64,000 nucleotides of DNA, taken from NCBI GenBank assembly GCA_910587155.1, contig CAJULA010000012.1, positions 28,296 to 92,295 on the forward strand, in the 5' to 3' direction. The notes under the pieces are model-generated. The model was given only the letters and a program-made list of their open reading frames with translations. It searched no databases and was not told the DNA's origin. Of the stretch, positions 50,176 to 60,425 are shown piece by piece. Every line of letters begins with the position of its first letter. The first letter of the stretch is position 1. The stretch comes from an uncultured Lachnospiraceae bacterium. GTDB lineage: Bacteria; Bacillota; Clostridia; Lachnospirales; Lachnospiraceae. A program made the translations under genes and the position numbers.

Positions 50176-50733
50176 ATGGCAAAAGTTGAATTGAAAAGGC
50201 CCATCGTGGAAGAGATTTCCGAGAGCATCAAAGATGCCCAGTCTGTCATCCTCATTGACTACCGCGGACTCACTGTGGAGCAGGACACCAGGCTTCGGAA
50301 GCAGCTGCGTGAGGCCGGTGTGACCTATAAGGTCTACAAGAACACAATGATGAATTTTGCGTTCAAGGGAACAGACTGTGAAGTGCTTTCTCAGTATCTG
50401 GAAGGTCCCAGCGCCATGGCATTATCCACCACAGATGCGACCGCGCCCGCAAGGATCATCAGTAAATTCGCCAAAGAAGCGCCTGTACTGGAGATCAAGG
50501 GCGGCGTAGTGGAAGGCATTGCCTATGATGCAGCGGGAATCGCGTCTATTGCGAAGATCCCATCAAGAGAGGAATTGCTCTCCAAGCTGCTTGGAAGTAT
50601 GCAGGCACCGATCGCGAACTTTGCGCGTGTTATGGATCAGTTGGCTGAAAAAGGCGGGGCAGAGGCTGCCATTGCTGCCAAAGGCGCTGAGGCATCTGCT
50701 TCGGAGGAGCCGGCGGAAGCGGCTGCTGAATGA
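50176..50733 (+). CDS. rplJ: 50S ribosomal protein L10
   Basis: 185 residues. EISESIKDAQSVILIDYRGL, VTYKVYKNTMMNFAFKGTD and GGVVEGIAYDAAGIASIAKI are conserved; the alanine/glutamate-rich C-terminal tail binds L7/L12 dimers to form the GTPase-activating stalk. TAAGGAGGTAAAGA is the ribosome binding site. Expression is controlled by its own leader. Confidence 0.97.
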   Translation: MAKVELKRPIVEEISESIKDAQSVILIDYRGLTVEQDTRLRKQLREAGVTYKVYKNTMMNFAFKGTDCEVLSQYLEGPSAMALSTTDATAPARIISKFAKEAPVLEIKGGVVEGIAYDAAGIASIAKIPSREELLSKLLGSMQAPIANFARVMDQLAEKGGAEAAIAAKGAEASASEEPAEAAAE

Positions 50734-50819
50734 TGCCATCATCTGAAAGGTAAGAAGACAATATAACGTTCTGCCATGTGGGCGCGTTATGGAAAATAAG
50801 AAAAACGGAGGGAAATAAA

Positions 50820-51194
50820 ATGGCTAAATTATCCGCACAGGAAATTATTGATGCAATCAAAGAGTTGACAGTTCTTGAGTTAAATGATCTGGTAAAAGCC
50901 TGCGAAGAAGAGTTTGGTGTATCCGCAGCGGCAAACATGGTAGTTGCTACAGGCGGCGGAGAAGCAGCACCTGTTGAAGAGCAGACCGAGTTTGATGTGG
51001 AACTGACAGAAGTAGGTCCCAACAAGGTAAAAGTGATCAAAGTGGTACGTGAAGTAACCGGGCTGGGTCTGAAGGAAGCAAAGGATCTGGTTGATTCCGC
51101 ACCTAAGGCAGTCAAGGAAGCCGTATCCAAGGAAGAGGCTGAAGATATCAAGACCAAGCTGGAAGGCGAAGGCGCAAAGGTAACACTGAAATAA
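50820..51194 (+). CDS. rplL: 50S ribosomal protein L7/L12
   Basis: 124 residues. The N-terminal dimerisation part (KLSAQEIIDAIKELTVLELN) is followed by a short hinge and the C-terminal domain, with KVKVIKVVREVTGLGLKEAK and VDSAPKAVKEAVSKEEAED. It recruits translation factors. GGAGGGAAATAAA supports ATG 50820. A terminator at 51231 separates it from rpoB. Confidence 0.97.
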   Translation: MAKLSAQEIIDAIKELTVLELNDLVKACEEEFGVSAAANMVVATGGGEAAPVEEQTEFDVELTEVGPNKVKVIKVVREVTGLGLKEAKDLVDSAPKAVKEAVSKEEAEDIKTKLEGEGAKVTLK

Positions 51195-51230
51195 GCAGAG
51201 TGTTTTTTGCTGCATAACGCAAGATAAGAT

Positions 51231-51267
51231 ACCGGGAGAGCACAGGATATGGGCTTTCCCGGTTTTT
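51231..51267 (+). terminator. Terminator between rplL and rpoB
   Basis: ACCGGGA pairs with TCCCGGT, 19-base loop, followed by TTTTC. Read-through may still feed rpoBC. Confidence 0.65.
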
Positions 51268-51288
51268 CGTAATCATGGAAAATTTTTC

Positions 51289-51317
51289 TTGACTTGTATG
51301 ATTTCTTGTAGTAGAAT
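51289..51317 (+). promoter_or_regulatory. Sigma-A promoter of rpoBC
   Basis: -35 TTGACT (51289-51294), 17 bases, -10 TAGAAT (51312-51317). Confidence 0.75.
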
Positions 51318-51408
51318 GGACAGTGCACTATTGTGTTTTGGTATGCTTATTGCATGAGAAGATACTGAGAAGTAGGCTAAGATCATAAAAGAACGGGGTG
51401 AAACGTCA

Positions 51409-54400
51409 ATGGAAAAAAACAGAATACGACCCACTGCCGCCGGCAAGAACGTACGTATGAGTTATTCACGACAAAAAGAGGTTTTGGAAATGCCAAACCT
51501 GATAGAAGTTCAGAAGAATTCCTATCAGTGGTTTCTGAGGGAAGGCTTGAAAGAAGTATTCGATGATATTTCTCCGATTGCGGATTACAGCGGCCATCTG
51601 AGCCTTGAGTTCGTTGACTTTGAGCTGTGCAAAGACGAGATGCCCATCAATAAGAATACCATTGAAAAGTGCAAAGAGAGAGACGCGACTTATGCGGCGC
51701 CCCTGAAAGTAAGAGTACGTCTGTATAATAAGGAAAAAGAAGAGATCAGCGAGCATGAGATTTTTATGGGGGATCTTCCCCTGATGACAGAGACGGGTAC
51801 TTTTGTGATCAACGGTGCGGAGCGTGTCATTGTCAGTCAGCTGGTACGTTCTCCCGGTATTTATTATGCCATCGACCATGATAAGATCGGTAAGAGACTG
51901 TTTTCCTGTACCGTGATCCCCAACCGTGGTGCGTGGCTGGAATATGAGACGGATTCCAACGATATCTTCTATGTCCGTGTGGACAGGACAAGAAAAGTGC
52001 CGATCACGGTGCTGATCCGTGCCCTGGGTGTGGGAACGAACGATGAGATCAGAGAACTGTTTGGTGAAGAACCTAAAATAGAAGCCAGCTTTACAAAAGA
52101 CGTTGCTGAGAATTATCAGGAAGGTCTTTTAGAGTTATATAAAAAGATCCGTCCGGGTGAGCCTCTTTCCGTGGAGAGCGCGGAAAGTCTCATCAATGCC
52201 ATGTTCTTTGATCCGAGAAGATATGATCTGGCAAAGGTGGGCCGGTACAAATTCAATAAAAAGCTGTCCTTTAAAAACCGCATCCGCGGTCATGTGCTGG
52301 CGGAGGATGCCGTGGATACACTGACGGGCGAGGTGCTGGCGGAAGCGGGGACCAAAGTATCCGCACAGCTGGCGGATGATATCCAGAATGCGGCGATCCC
52401 GTTTGTGTATATCCGGACAGAAGAGAGAAATGTCAAAATACTTTCCAATATGATGGTGGATATCACAGGTTTTGTGGACTGCAATCCGAGAGAACTGGGG
52501 ATTACGGAGCTTGTCTACTATCCGGTTCTGGAACAGATTCTGGAAGAGTATGCAGACCAGCCTGACGAACTGGCGGCAGCTATCAAGAGGAATGTGCATG
52601 AACTGATTCCTAAACATATTACCAAGGAAGATATTCTGGCTTCCATTAATTATAATATCCATCTGGAATATGGGATCGGCAACGATGATGATATCGACCA
52701 TCTGGGCAACAGAAGGATCCGCGCCGTAGGTGAACTTTTGCAGAATCAGTACCGGATCGGTCTGTCCAGGCTGGAGAGGGTGGTGCGGGAGCGTATGACC
52801 ACCCATGATGCGGAGGAGATTTCCCCGCAGGTGCTGATCAATATCAAGCCGGTACAGGCGGCAGTGAAAGAGTTTTTCGGTTCTTCTCAGCTGTCTCAGT
52901 TTATGGATCAGAACAATCCGCTTGGTGAGCTGACACATAAGAGACGTCTTTCCGCTCTGGGGCCCGGCGGTCTGTCCAGAGACCGGGCCGGATTTGAAGT
53001 CCGTGACGTGCATTACTCACACTATGGCCGGATGTGTCCCATCGAGACGCCGGAAGGTCCCAACATTGGCCTGATTAATTCCCTTGCAAGCTATGCGAGG
53101 ATCAATGAATATGGATTTGTGGAAGCGCCGTATCGTAAGATTGACAAAACGGATCCGAAGAATCCGCGTGTTACGGATGAAGTTGTCTATATGACGGCGG
53201 ATGAAGAGGATAATTATCATGTGGCGCAGGCGAATGAGGCGTTGGATGCGGAAGGGCATTTTGTCAGAAACAGTGTATCCGGACGTTTCCATGAGGAGAC
53301 ACAGGAATATCCGAGAGCGATGTTTGACTATATGGATGTGTCGCCGAAGATGGTGTTTTCCGTGGCGACAGCGCTGATTCCGTTCCTGGAAAATGACGAT
53401 GCCAATCGTGCGCTGATGGGTTCCAACATGCAGCGTCAGGCGGTGCCTTTGCTTTTGACCGAGGCGCCGGTGGTGGGCACGGGGATGGAGCCCAAGGCGG
53501 CTGTTGACTCCGGTGTCTGTGTGGTGGCAAAGAAGCCGGGGACGGTAAGCTATGTTGCCTCCAATGAAATACGGATCGACTATGATGACGGGGAAAAAGA
53601 GACGATACGTCTGACCAAGTTTTCCCGCAGCAACCAGTCCAACTGCTATAACCAGAAGCCTATTGTATTTAAAGGCGAGCGGATTATGGCCGGACAGGTG
53701 ATTGCGGATGGTCCGTCCACGTCGGCGGGCGAGCTGGCGCTGGGCAAGAATCCGCTGATCGGCTTTATGACCTGGGAAGGTTACAATTATGAAGATGCCG
53801 TACTTCTGAGTGAGAAACTGGTAAGGGATGATGTCTATACTTCCGTGCATATCGAGGAATATGAAGCGGAGGCCCGGGACACGAAGCTGGGCGCGGAGGA
53901 GATTACCTGTGATGTGCCCGGTGTGGGTGATGATGCCCTGAAGGATCTGGATGAGCGCGGTATTATCAGGATCGGCGCCGAGGTTCGTGCCGGAGATATT
54001 CTTGTCGGCAAAGTGACGCCCAAAGGTGAGACGGAGCTGACGGCGGAGGAGCGGCTGCTGCGGGCTATCTTCGGTGAGAAAGCCAGAGAGGTAAGAGACA
54101 CTTCTCTGAAGGTGCCTCATGGCGAGTACGGGATTGTTGTCGATGCCAAAGTATTTACGAGAGAAAACGGCGATGAACTGCCGCCGGGAGTGAATCAGGC
54201 GGTTCGTATTTACATCGCACAGAAGAGAAAGATTTCCGTGGGGGATAAGATGGCAGGACGCCATGGCAACAAGGGCGTGGTATCCCGTGTGCTGCCGGTG
54301 GAGGATATGCCTTATCTGCCGAACGGACGACCGCTGGATATCGTACTCAACCCCCTGGGCGTGCCTTCCCGTATGAACATTGGACAGGTACTGGAGATTC

Positions 54401-55275
54401 ACCTTTCCCTGGCAGCAAAAGCGCTCGGATTTAATGTGGCGACGCCTGTTTTTGACGGCGCCAATGAAATAGATATTATGGACACTCTGGATCTGGCCAA
54501 CGATTATGTGAATCTGGAGTGGGAAGAATTTGAGGCCAAGTATAAAGAGACACTGCTTCCGGAAGTGATGGACTATCTGTCAGAGCACAGAGAACACCGG
54601 GAACTCTGGAAGGGTGTACCTATTTCCCGGGACGGCAAAGTGCGTCTGCGGGACGGCCGTACCGGTGAGGAATTTGACAGTCCGGTTACTATCGGCCACA
54701 TGCATTATCTGAAGCTCCATCATCTGGTGGATGACAAAATCCATGCCCGTTCCACAGGGCCTTATGCGCTTGTGACCCAGCAGCCTCTGGGCGGCAAGGC
54801 GCAGTTCGGCGGACAGCGTTTTGGCGAGATGGAAGTGTGGGCGCTGGAAGCATATGGCGCTGCCTATACACTGCAGGAAATCCTGACTGTGAAGTCCGAC
54901 GATGTGGTGGGGCGTGTCAAAACTTATGAGGCCATCATCAAGGGCGACAATATACCGGCGCCCGGTATTCCGGAATCGTTCAAGGTACTGCTGAAGGAGC
55001 TGCAGTCGCTGGGGCTGGATGTGAAAGTCCTGCGTGAGGATCAGACGGAAGTGGAGATTGTGGAAAGCATTGATTACGGCGAGTCGGATTACCGTTATGA
55101 AATGGAGGGAGAACCCGGCGCTTATGACCGTGAAGAGAAATCGCTGGGGTCCATGGGCTATCAGAAGCAGGAATTTGATGATGCGGGGGAACTGATCAGT
55201 ACGGACGAGGATGAAGAAGAGGAAGCATTTGAGGACGACTTCGACGAGGAATTTGAAGAGTCTCTGGATGTATAA
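51409..55275 (+). CDS. rpoB: RNA polymerase beta subunit
   Basis: 1288 residues, typical of Clostridia. The rifampicin-binding region near residue 490 (FFGSSQLSQFMDQNNPLGEL, then THKRRLSALGPGGLSRDRAG) has the usual sensitive residues. GDKMAGRHGNKGVVSRVLP and MEVWALEAYGAAYTLQEIL near the C-terminal third are conserved. The last 40 residues are highly acidic (EDEEEEAFEDDFDEEFEE), a common low-complexity tail. CGGGGTGAAACGTCA precedes the ATG. rpoC follows after 27 bases. Confidence 0.98.
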   Translation: MEKNRIRPTAAGKNVRMSYSRQKEVLEMPNLIEVQKNSYQWFLREGLKEVFDDISPIADYSGHLSLEFVDFELCKDEMPINKNTIEKCKERDATYAAPLKVRVRLYNKEKEEISEHEIFMGDLPLMTETGTFVINGAERVIVSQLVRSPGIYYAIDHDKIGKRLFSCTVIPNRGAWLEYETDSNDIFYVRVDRTRKVPITVLIRALGVGTNDEIRELFGEEPKIEASFTKDVAENYQEGLLELYKKIRPGEPLSVESAESLINAMFFDPRRYDLAKVGRYKFNKKLSFKNRIRGHVLAEDAVDTLTGEVLAEAGTKVSAQLADDIQNAAIPFVYIRTEERNVKILSNMMVDITGFVDCNPRELGITELVYYPVLEQILEEYADQPDELAAAIKRNVHELIPKHITKEDILASINYNIHLEYGIGNDDDIDHLGNRRIRAVGELLQNQYRIGLSRLERVVRERMTTHDAEEISPQVLINIKPVQAAVKEFFGSSQLSQFMDQNNPLGELTHKRRLSALGPGGLSRDRAGFEVRDVHYSHYGRMCPIETPEGPNIGLINSLASYARINEYGFVEAPYRKIDKTDPKNPRVTDEVVYMTADEEDNYHVAQANEALDAEGHFVRNSVSGRFHEETQEYPRAMFDYMDVSPKMVFSVATALIPFLENDDANRALMGSNMQRQAVPLLLTEAPVVGTGMEPKAAVDSGVCVVAKKPGTVSYVASNEIRIDYDDGEKETIRLTKFSRSNQSNCYNQKPIVFKGERIMAGQVIADGPSTSAGELALGKNPLIGFMTWEGYNYEDAVLLSEKLVRDDVYTSVHIEEYEAEARDTKLGAEEITCDVPGVGDDALKDLDERGIIRIGAEVRAGDILVGKVTPKGETELTAEERLLRAIFGEKAREVRDTSLKVPHGEYGIVVDAKVFTRENGDELPPGVNQAVRIYIAQKRKISVGDKMAGRHGNKGVVSRVLPVEDMPYLPNGRPLDIVLNPLGVPSRMNIGQVLEIHLSLAAKALGFNVATPVFDGANEIDIMDTLDLANDYVNLEWEEFEAKYKETLLPEVMDYLSEHREHRELWKGVPISRDGKVRLRDGRTGEEFDSPVTIGHMHYLKLHHLVDDKIHARSTGPYALVTQQPLGGKAQFGGQRFGEMEVWALEAYGAAYTLQEILTVKSDDVVGRVKTYEAIIKGDNIPAPGIPESFKVLLKELQSLGLDVKVLREDQTEVEIVESIDYGESDYRYEMEGEPGAYDREEKSLGSMGYQKQEFDDAGELISTDEDEEEEAFEDDFDEEFEESLDV

Positions 55276-55302
55276 CGTTAAAAACAGGAAGGAGTGCCAT
55301 AA

Positions 55303-58300
55303 ATGCCGGAAACAACAAACGAAATGTATCAGCCTATGACATTTGATGCAATCAAAATCGGGCTGGCGTCACCTGATAAGATCCTGGAATGGTCCCGGGG
55401 AGAGGTACTGAAACCTGAGACGATCAATTACAGGACTCTGAAGCCGGAAAAGGATGGTCTTTACTGTGAACGGATATTCGGACCCAGCAAGGACTGGGAA
55501 TGTCATTGCGGAAAATATAAAAAGATCAGATATAAAGGCGTGATCTGTGACCGCTGCGGCGTGGAAGTGACAAAGTCCAATGTCCGTCGGGAACGGATGG
55601 GGCATATTGCACTGGCGGCGCCGGTATCCCACATCTGGTATTTCAAGGGGATTCCCAGCCGCATGGGACTGATCCTCGATCTCTCCCCCAGGGTGTTGGA
55701 AAAAGTGCTCTATTTTGCATCCTATATCGTACTGGATCCTGCGGGAACCGAATTGCAGCCAAAGCAGGTGCTGACGGAGAAGGAATATCAGGATGCAAGA
55801 GAGACATGGGGCAGCCGTTTCCGCGTGGGCATGGGGGCGGAAGCCATCAAAGAGTTGCTGGAAGCCATTGATCTGGAAGAAGATGCGGCGCAGTTAAAAG
55901 CAGCCCTGAAAGATTCCACCGGGCAGAAGCGGGCAAGAATTGTCAAGCGGCTGGAAGTGGTGGAGGCGTTCAGAGAATCGGGCAACAGACCGGAATGGAT
56001 GATTATGGACGTGATCCCTGTTATTCCGCCGGATCTGCGTCCTATGGTACAGCTGGACGGCGGACGTTTTGCCACGTCCGATCTGAACGATCTGTACAGA
56101 AGGATCATCAACAGAAATAACCGTCTGAAGAGACTGCTGGAGCTGGGAGCGCCTGACATCATTGTCAGAAATGAAAAGAGGATGCTGCAGGAAGCAGTGG
56201 ATGCACTGATCGACAATGGCAGGAGAGGACGCCCTGTCACCGGCCCGGGCAACCGTGCCCTGAAGTCACTCTCCGATATGCTCAAAGGAAAATCGGGCCG
56301 TTTCCGCCAGAATCTGCTGGGCAAACGTGTGGATTATTCGGGACGTTCCGTTATCGTGGTAGGTCCGGAACTGAAGATTTATCAGTGCGGTCTTCCCAAG
56401 GAGATGGCCATTGAGCTGTTCAAGCCGTTCGTGATGAAAGAACTGGTGGCTAAGGGAATCTCTCAGAATATCAAGGCTGCGAAAAAGCTGGTGGAGCGTC
56501 TGGACACCCAGGTATGGGATGTGCTGGAAGAAGTGATCAAGGAACATCCGGTAATGCTGAACCGTGCGCCCACACTGCACAGACTTGGGATTCAGGCATT
56601 TGAACCGATTCTGGTGGAAGGTAAGGCGATCAAGCTTCATCCGCTCGTATGTACGGCGTTTAATGCCGATTTTGACGGCGACCAGATGGCCGTCCATCTG
56701 CCTCTTTCCGTGGAGGCGCAGGCGGAGTGCAGATTTCTGCTGCTCTCACCCAATAACCTGCTCAAGCCTTCCGATGGTGGTCCTGTTGCCGTTCCCTCCC
56801 AGGATATGGTGTTGGGGATCTATTATCTGACCCAGGAACGCCCGGGCGCCAAAGGGGAAGGAAAATTTTTCAAGAGTGTGAATGAGGCAATTCTTGCCTA
56901 TGAGAATAAAGTGATTACACTGCACACCAGAATCGTAGCCAGAGTGCATAAACGCAATGCTGACGGCGAGATGATTTCCGGCAATGTGGAATCCACACTG
57001 GGCCGTTTTATCTTCAATGAGATACTGCCGCAGGATCTGGGGTTTGTGGACCGCAGCGATCCGGCTAATTTTCTCAAACTGGAAGTGGATTTCCATGTGG
57101 GTAAAAAGGGACTCAAGCAGATCCTGGAAAAGGTAATCAATACCCATGGCGCTTCCAGAACGGCGGAAGTGTTGGATGACATCAAATCCACTGGCTATAA
57201 GTATTCTACCAGAGCGGCCATGACGGTATCCATTTCCGATATGACCGTGCCGGAGCAGAAACAGCAGATGCTGCAGGACGCGCAGGCGACGGTGGATAAG
57301 ATTTCCCAGAATTTCCGCCGCGGACTGATCACGGAGGAAGAGCGTTATCGTGCGGTGGTGGAAACCTGGAATGAAACGGATAAAGAGCTGACAGAAGTAT
57401 TGCTGGCAGGTCTGGACAAATACAATAATATATTTATGATGGCTGACTCCGGCGCCCGTGGTTCCAATCAGCAGATCAAGCAGCTGGCGGGTATGCGTGG
57501 ACTGATGGCCGATACGACGGGACGTACCATAGAGCTGCCCATCAAATCCAATTTCCGTGAGGGGCTTGACGTACTGGAGTATTTCATGTCTGCACACGGT
57601 GCGCGGAAGGGCTTATCCGATACGGCTCTGCGTACGGCGGACTCCGGTTATCTGACAAGGCGTATGGTTGACGTGTCTCAGGAGCTGATTATTCGTGAAG
57701 TGGACTGCAGCGAAGGACGCGACGAGATACCGGGCATGACAGTCAAAGCCTTTATGGACGGCAAAGAGACGATAGAGGGTCTTAAGGATCGCATTACAGG
57801 CCGTTTTTCCTGTGAAGAGATCCATGATAAAGACGGCAATGTGATCGTGAAGAAAAATCATATGATCACACCCAGCCGTGCCGCGCGTATCCTGAGCGTG
57901 GGCGTAAATGAAAAGGGCGAACCGGTAGATGCGGTAAAAATCCGTACCATTCTTGGCTGCCGCTCTCACAATGGTATCTGTGCGAAATGTTACGGCGCCA
58001 ATATGGCGACCGGCGAGCCGGTACAGGTCGGTGAGGCAGTGGGAATCATTGCCGCACAGTCTATCGGGGAACCGGGTACACAGCTCACTATGCGTACGTT
58101 CCATACCGGTGGTGTGGCCGGCGATGATATCACACAGGGTCTTCCCCGTGTGGAGGAGCTGTTTGAGGCCAGAAAGCCGAAAGGCCTGGCGATCATCGCA
58201 GAATTTGGCGGTGAGGCGGAAATCCGGGATACCAAGAAGAAACGGGAGATTGTGATTACCAATCATGAGACGGGAGAGAGCAAGGCGTATCTGATCCCAT

Positions 58301-59130
58301 ACGGTTCCCGGATCAAGATACTGGACGGCGCCATCCTGGAAGCCGGCGATGAACTGACAGAAGGAAGTGTCAATCCTCACGATCTTTTAAAGATCAAAGG
58401 GATCCGTGCCGTACAGGACTATATGCTGCGTGAGGTACAGCGTGTATATCGTCTGCAGGGGGTGGATATCAGCGATAAGCATATTGAGGTGATTGTGCGT
58501 CAGATGCTGAAAAAGACCCGTATCGAGAACAGCGGCGATACCGATTTCCTGCCGGGGACGCTGGTGGATGTGCTGGACTATGAAGAGATTAATGAACGCC
58601 TGATTGCGGAGGGAAAAGAGCCTGCAGAAGGCAAACAGGTGATGCTGGGCATTACCAAAGCGGCCCTTGCCACCAATTCCTTCCTGTCCGCAGCCTCCTT
58701 CCAGGAGACGACCAAGGTTCTGACAGAGGCTGCCATCAAAGGAAAAGTTGATAACCTGATCGGCCTGAAGGAGAATATTATCATCGGTAAGCTGATTCCT
58801 GCGGGAACAGGCATGAAGCGTTACCGCAATGTACATCTCAGCTCCGACCAGAGACTGGAAGAAGCCCTGGCTCTTGATGACGAACTTGATTTTGAGGAAG
58901 AAGAGATGCCGGAAAGCGGTGAGCAAACGGAGGCTGCCGGTGATCTGAGTACTGATTTTGAATCCGCTTCTGAAATGGAAGAAGACGATATCCTTTTTGA
59001 GGAAGAAGACGATGACATGGATGAAAACCCGGAGGGTGATTTTTCCTATGACGAGGATGAGGACTCAGAAGATGCCGGAGATCTGATCGGTGAAGAGGCC
59101 GGCAAAGAAGAACTGGCCGGAAAGATATGA
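55303..59130 (+). CDS. rpoC: RNA polymerase beta' subunit
   Basis: 1275 residues. The N-terminal zinc ribbon (CHCGKYKKIRYKGVICDRCG), the catalytic NADFDGDQMAVH with D456, D458 and D460 holding magnesium, the bridge/trigger region (MADSGARGSNQQIKQLAGMR) and the second zinc site (CRSHNGICAKCYG) are all intact. The C-terminal 80 residues are an acidic tail. AAGGAGTGCCATAA precedes the ATG. It forms one operon with rpoB. Confidence 0.98.
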   Translation: MPETTNEMYQPMTFDAIKIGLASPDKILEWSRGEVLKPETINYRTLKPEKDGLYCERIFGPSKDWECHCGKYKKIRYKGVICDRCGVEVTKSNVRRERMGHIALAAPVSHIWYFKGIPSRMGLILDLSPRVLEKVLYFASYIVLDPAGTELQPKQVLTEKEYQDARETWGSRFRVGMGAEAIKELLEAIDLEEDAAQLKAALKDSTGQKRARIVKRLEVVEAFRESGNRPEWMIMDVIPVIPPDLRPMVQLDGGRFATSDLNDLYRRIINRNNRLKRLLELGAPDIIVRNEKRMLQEAVDALIDNGRRGRPVTGPGNRALKSLSDMLKGKSGRFRQNLLGKRVDYSGRSVIVVGPELKIYQCGLPKEMAIELFKPFVMKELVAKGISQNIKAAKKLVERLDTQVWDVLEEVIKEHPVMLNRAPTLHRLGIQAFEPILVEGKAIKLHPLVCTAFNADFDGDQMAVHLPLSVEAQAECRFLLLSPNNLLKPSDGGPVAVPSQDMVLGIYYLTQERPGAKGEGKFFKSVNEAILAYENKVITLHTRIVARVHKRNADGEMISGNVESTLGRFIFNEILPQDLGFVDRSDPANFLKLEVDFHVGKKGLKQILEKVINTHGASRTAEVLDDIKSTGYKYSTRAAMTVSISDMTVPEQKQQMLQDAQATVDKISQNFRRGLITEEERYRAVVETWNETDKELTEVLLAGLDKYNNIFMMADSGARGSNQQIKQLAGMRGLMADTTGRTIELPIKSNFREGLDVLEYFMSAHGARKGLSDTALRTADSGYLTRRMVDVSQELIIREVDCSEGRDEIPGMTVKAFMDGKETIEGLKDRITGRFSCEEIHDKDGNVIVKKNHMITPSRAARILSVGVNEKGEPVDAVKIRTILGCRSHNGICAKCYGANMATGEPVQVGEAVGIIAAQSIGEPGTQLTMRTFHTGGVAGDDITQGLPRVEELFEARKPKGLAIIAEFGGEAEIRDTKKKREIVITNHETGESKAYLIPYGSRIKILDGAILEAGDELTEGSVNPHDLLKIKGIRAVQDYMLREVQRVYRLQGVDISDKHIEVIVRQMLKKTRIENSGDTDFLPGTLVDVLDYEEINERLIAEGKEPAEGKQVMLGITKAALATNSFLSAASFQETTKVLTEAAIKGKVDNLIGLKENIIIGKLIPAGTGMKRYRNVHLSSDQRLEEALALDDELDFEEEEMPESGEQTEAAGDLSTDFESASEMEEDDILFEEEDDDMDENPEGDFSYDEDEDSEDAGDLIGEEAGKEELAGKI

Positions 59131-59239
59131 CCATTTAGTCAGGTCATGTCTTGTCGTCAGTGTGCCGGGCCTTTCAATCCGGGCTGGCTGCGGTGACTGG
59201 CAACAGTGCTAAAATAAGTAAAATTTTTATAAAAAGTGA

Positions 59240-59268
59240 TTGACAATGCATTTGCAAGCACGTATACT
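59240..59268 (+). promoter_or_regulatory. Sigma-A promoter of rpsL-rpsG-fusA
   Basis: -35 TTGACA (59240-59245), 17 bases, -10 TATACT (59263-59268); close to consensus. Confidence 0.82.
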
Positions 59269-59375
59269 AACTAAGTGCGCATGCGGATGCATTGTTTTTC
59301 TTTTGCGGGAAGACAAAGCAGAGGCGTCGCAGAGGAAACCATTGTTCTATTAAATAATGAAAGAGGTGAAACAAA

Positions 59376-59795
59376 ATGCCAACATTTAACCAGTTAGTAA
59401 GAAAGGGTCGTGAGACATCTGTTAAGAAGTCCACAGCACCGGCACTGCAGAAAGGGTATAACTCCCTGCGCAAGAAAGCGATCAATACTTCTTCTCCTCA
59501 GAAGAGAGGGGTTTGTACCGCTGTTAAGACCGCCACTCCCAAGAAGCCTAACTCCGCACTGAGAAAGATCGCCAGAGTACGTCTTTCCAACGGAATCGAA
59601 GTGACAAGCTATATCCCGGGTGAAGGCCACAATCTGCAGGAGCACAGCGTTGTTCTGATCAGGGGCGGGAGAGTAAAGGACCTGCCTGGTACAAGATACC
59701 ATGTGATCAGGGGGACACTTGATACTGCCGGCGTTGCCAACAGAAAACAGGCCCGTTCCAAGTACGGCGCCAAGAGGCCGAAAGCTGCAAAATAA
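59376..59795 (+). CDS. rpsL: 30S ribosomal protein S12
   Basis: 139 residues. TPKKPNSALRKIARVRLSNG and GRVKDLPGTRYHVIRGTLDT surround the decoding centre. The lysines whose change gives streptomycin resistance (the KKPNS lysines K56/K57 and the GRVKD lysine) are wild type. GAAAGAGGTGAAACAAA precedes the ATG. First gene of the str operon. Confidence 0.98.
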   Translation: MPTFNQLVRKGRETSVKKSTAPALQKGYNSLRKKAINTSSPQKRGVCTAVKTATPKKPNSALRKIARVRLSNGIEVTSYIPGEGHNLQEHSVVLIRGGRVKDLPGTRYHVIRGTLDTAGVANRKQARSKYGAKRPKAAK

Positions 59796-59940
59796 GCGAC
59801 AGGGGTTCGTTTGTTTGCAAGTACCACAAAGTAGCTGATTGAAAAGTGTTGGGATTTTGTTATAAGATTACCGCACGAACACAGACACAGATTGTGAGTA
59901 CCGATGAATTAAGTCTTTCATGATTAAGGAGGGAAGAACC

Positions 59941-60411
59941 GTGCCACGTAAAGGACATATTCAGAAAAGAGACGTATTGGCAGATCCTTTGTACAATAAT
60001 AAAGTGGTGACCAAGCTTATCAATAACATTATGTTAGATGGTAAGAAGGGCGTTGCCCAGAAGATTGTATATGGTGCATTTGCAAAGGTCGAGGCAAAGG
60101 CCGGAAAACCGGCTCTTGACGTATTTGAAGAAGCAATGAACAATATTATGCCTGTTCTGGAAGTAAAGGCAAGACGTATCGGCGGCGCTACCTATCAGGT
60201 GCCGATCGACGTAAGGCCCGACAGGCGTCAGGCGCTGGCGCTGCGGTGGCTGACCATGTTTTCCCGCAAACGCGGTGAGAAAACAATGACAGACCGGCTG
60301 GCGAATGAGATCCTGGATGCTGCAAACAATTCGGGTGCAGCAGTGAAAAGGAAAGAAGATATGCATAAAATGGCAGAAGCCAACAAGGCGTTTGCACATT
60401 ACAGATTCTAA
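59941..60411 (+). CDS. rpsG: 30S ribosomal protein S7
   Basis: 156 residues, starting with GTG at 59941 (PRKGHIQKRDVLADPLYNN) after AAGGAGGGAAGAACC; the open frame begins seven codons earlier but spans the ribosome binding site. RRIGGATYQVPIDVRPDRRQ and the C-terminal AFAHYRF are conserved. S7 nucleates the 30S head and contacts the E site. fusA follows after 14 bases. Confidence 0.97.
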   Translation: MPRKGHIQKRDVLADPLYNNKVVTKLINNIMLDGKKGVAQKIVYGAFAKVEAKAGKPALDVFEEAMNNIMPVLEVKARRIGGATYQVPIDVRPDRRQALALRWLTMFSRKRGEKTMTDRLANEILDAANNSGAAVKRKEDMHKMAEANKAFAHYRF

Positions 60412-60425
60412 AGGAGGAAAAATCC

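Noticed and set aside
53017..54402. 461-codon reverse open frame inside rpoB
   Set aside because: Antisense to conserved polymerase core; no matching motif or ribosome binding site.
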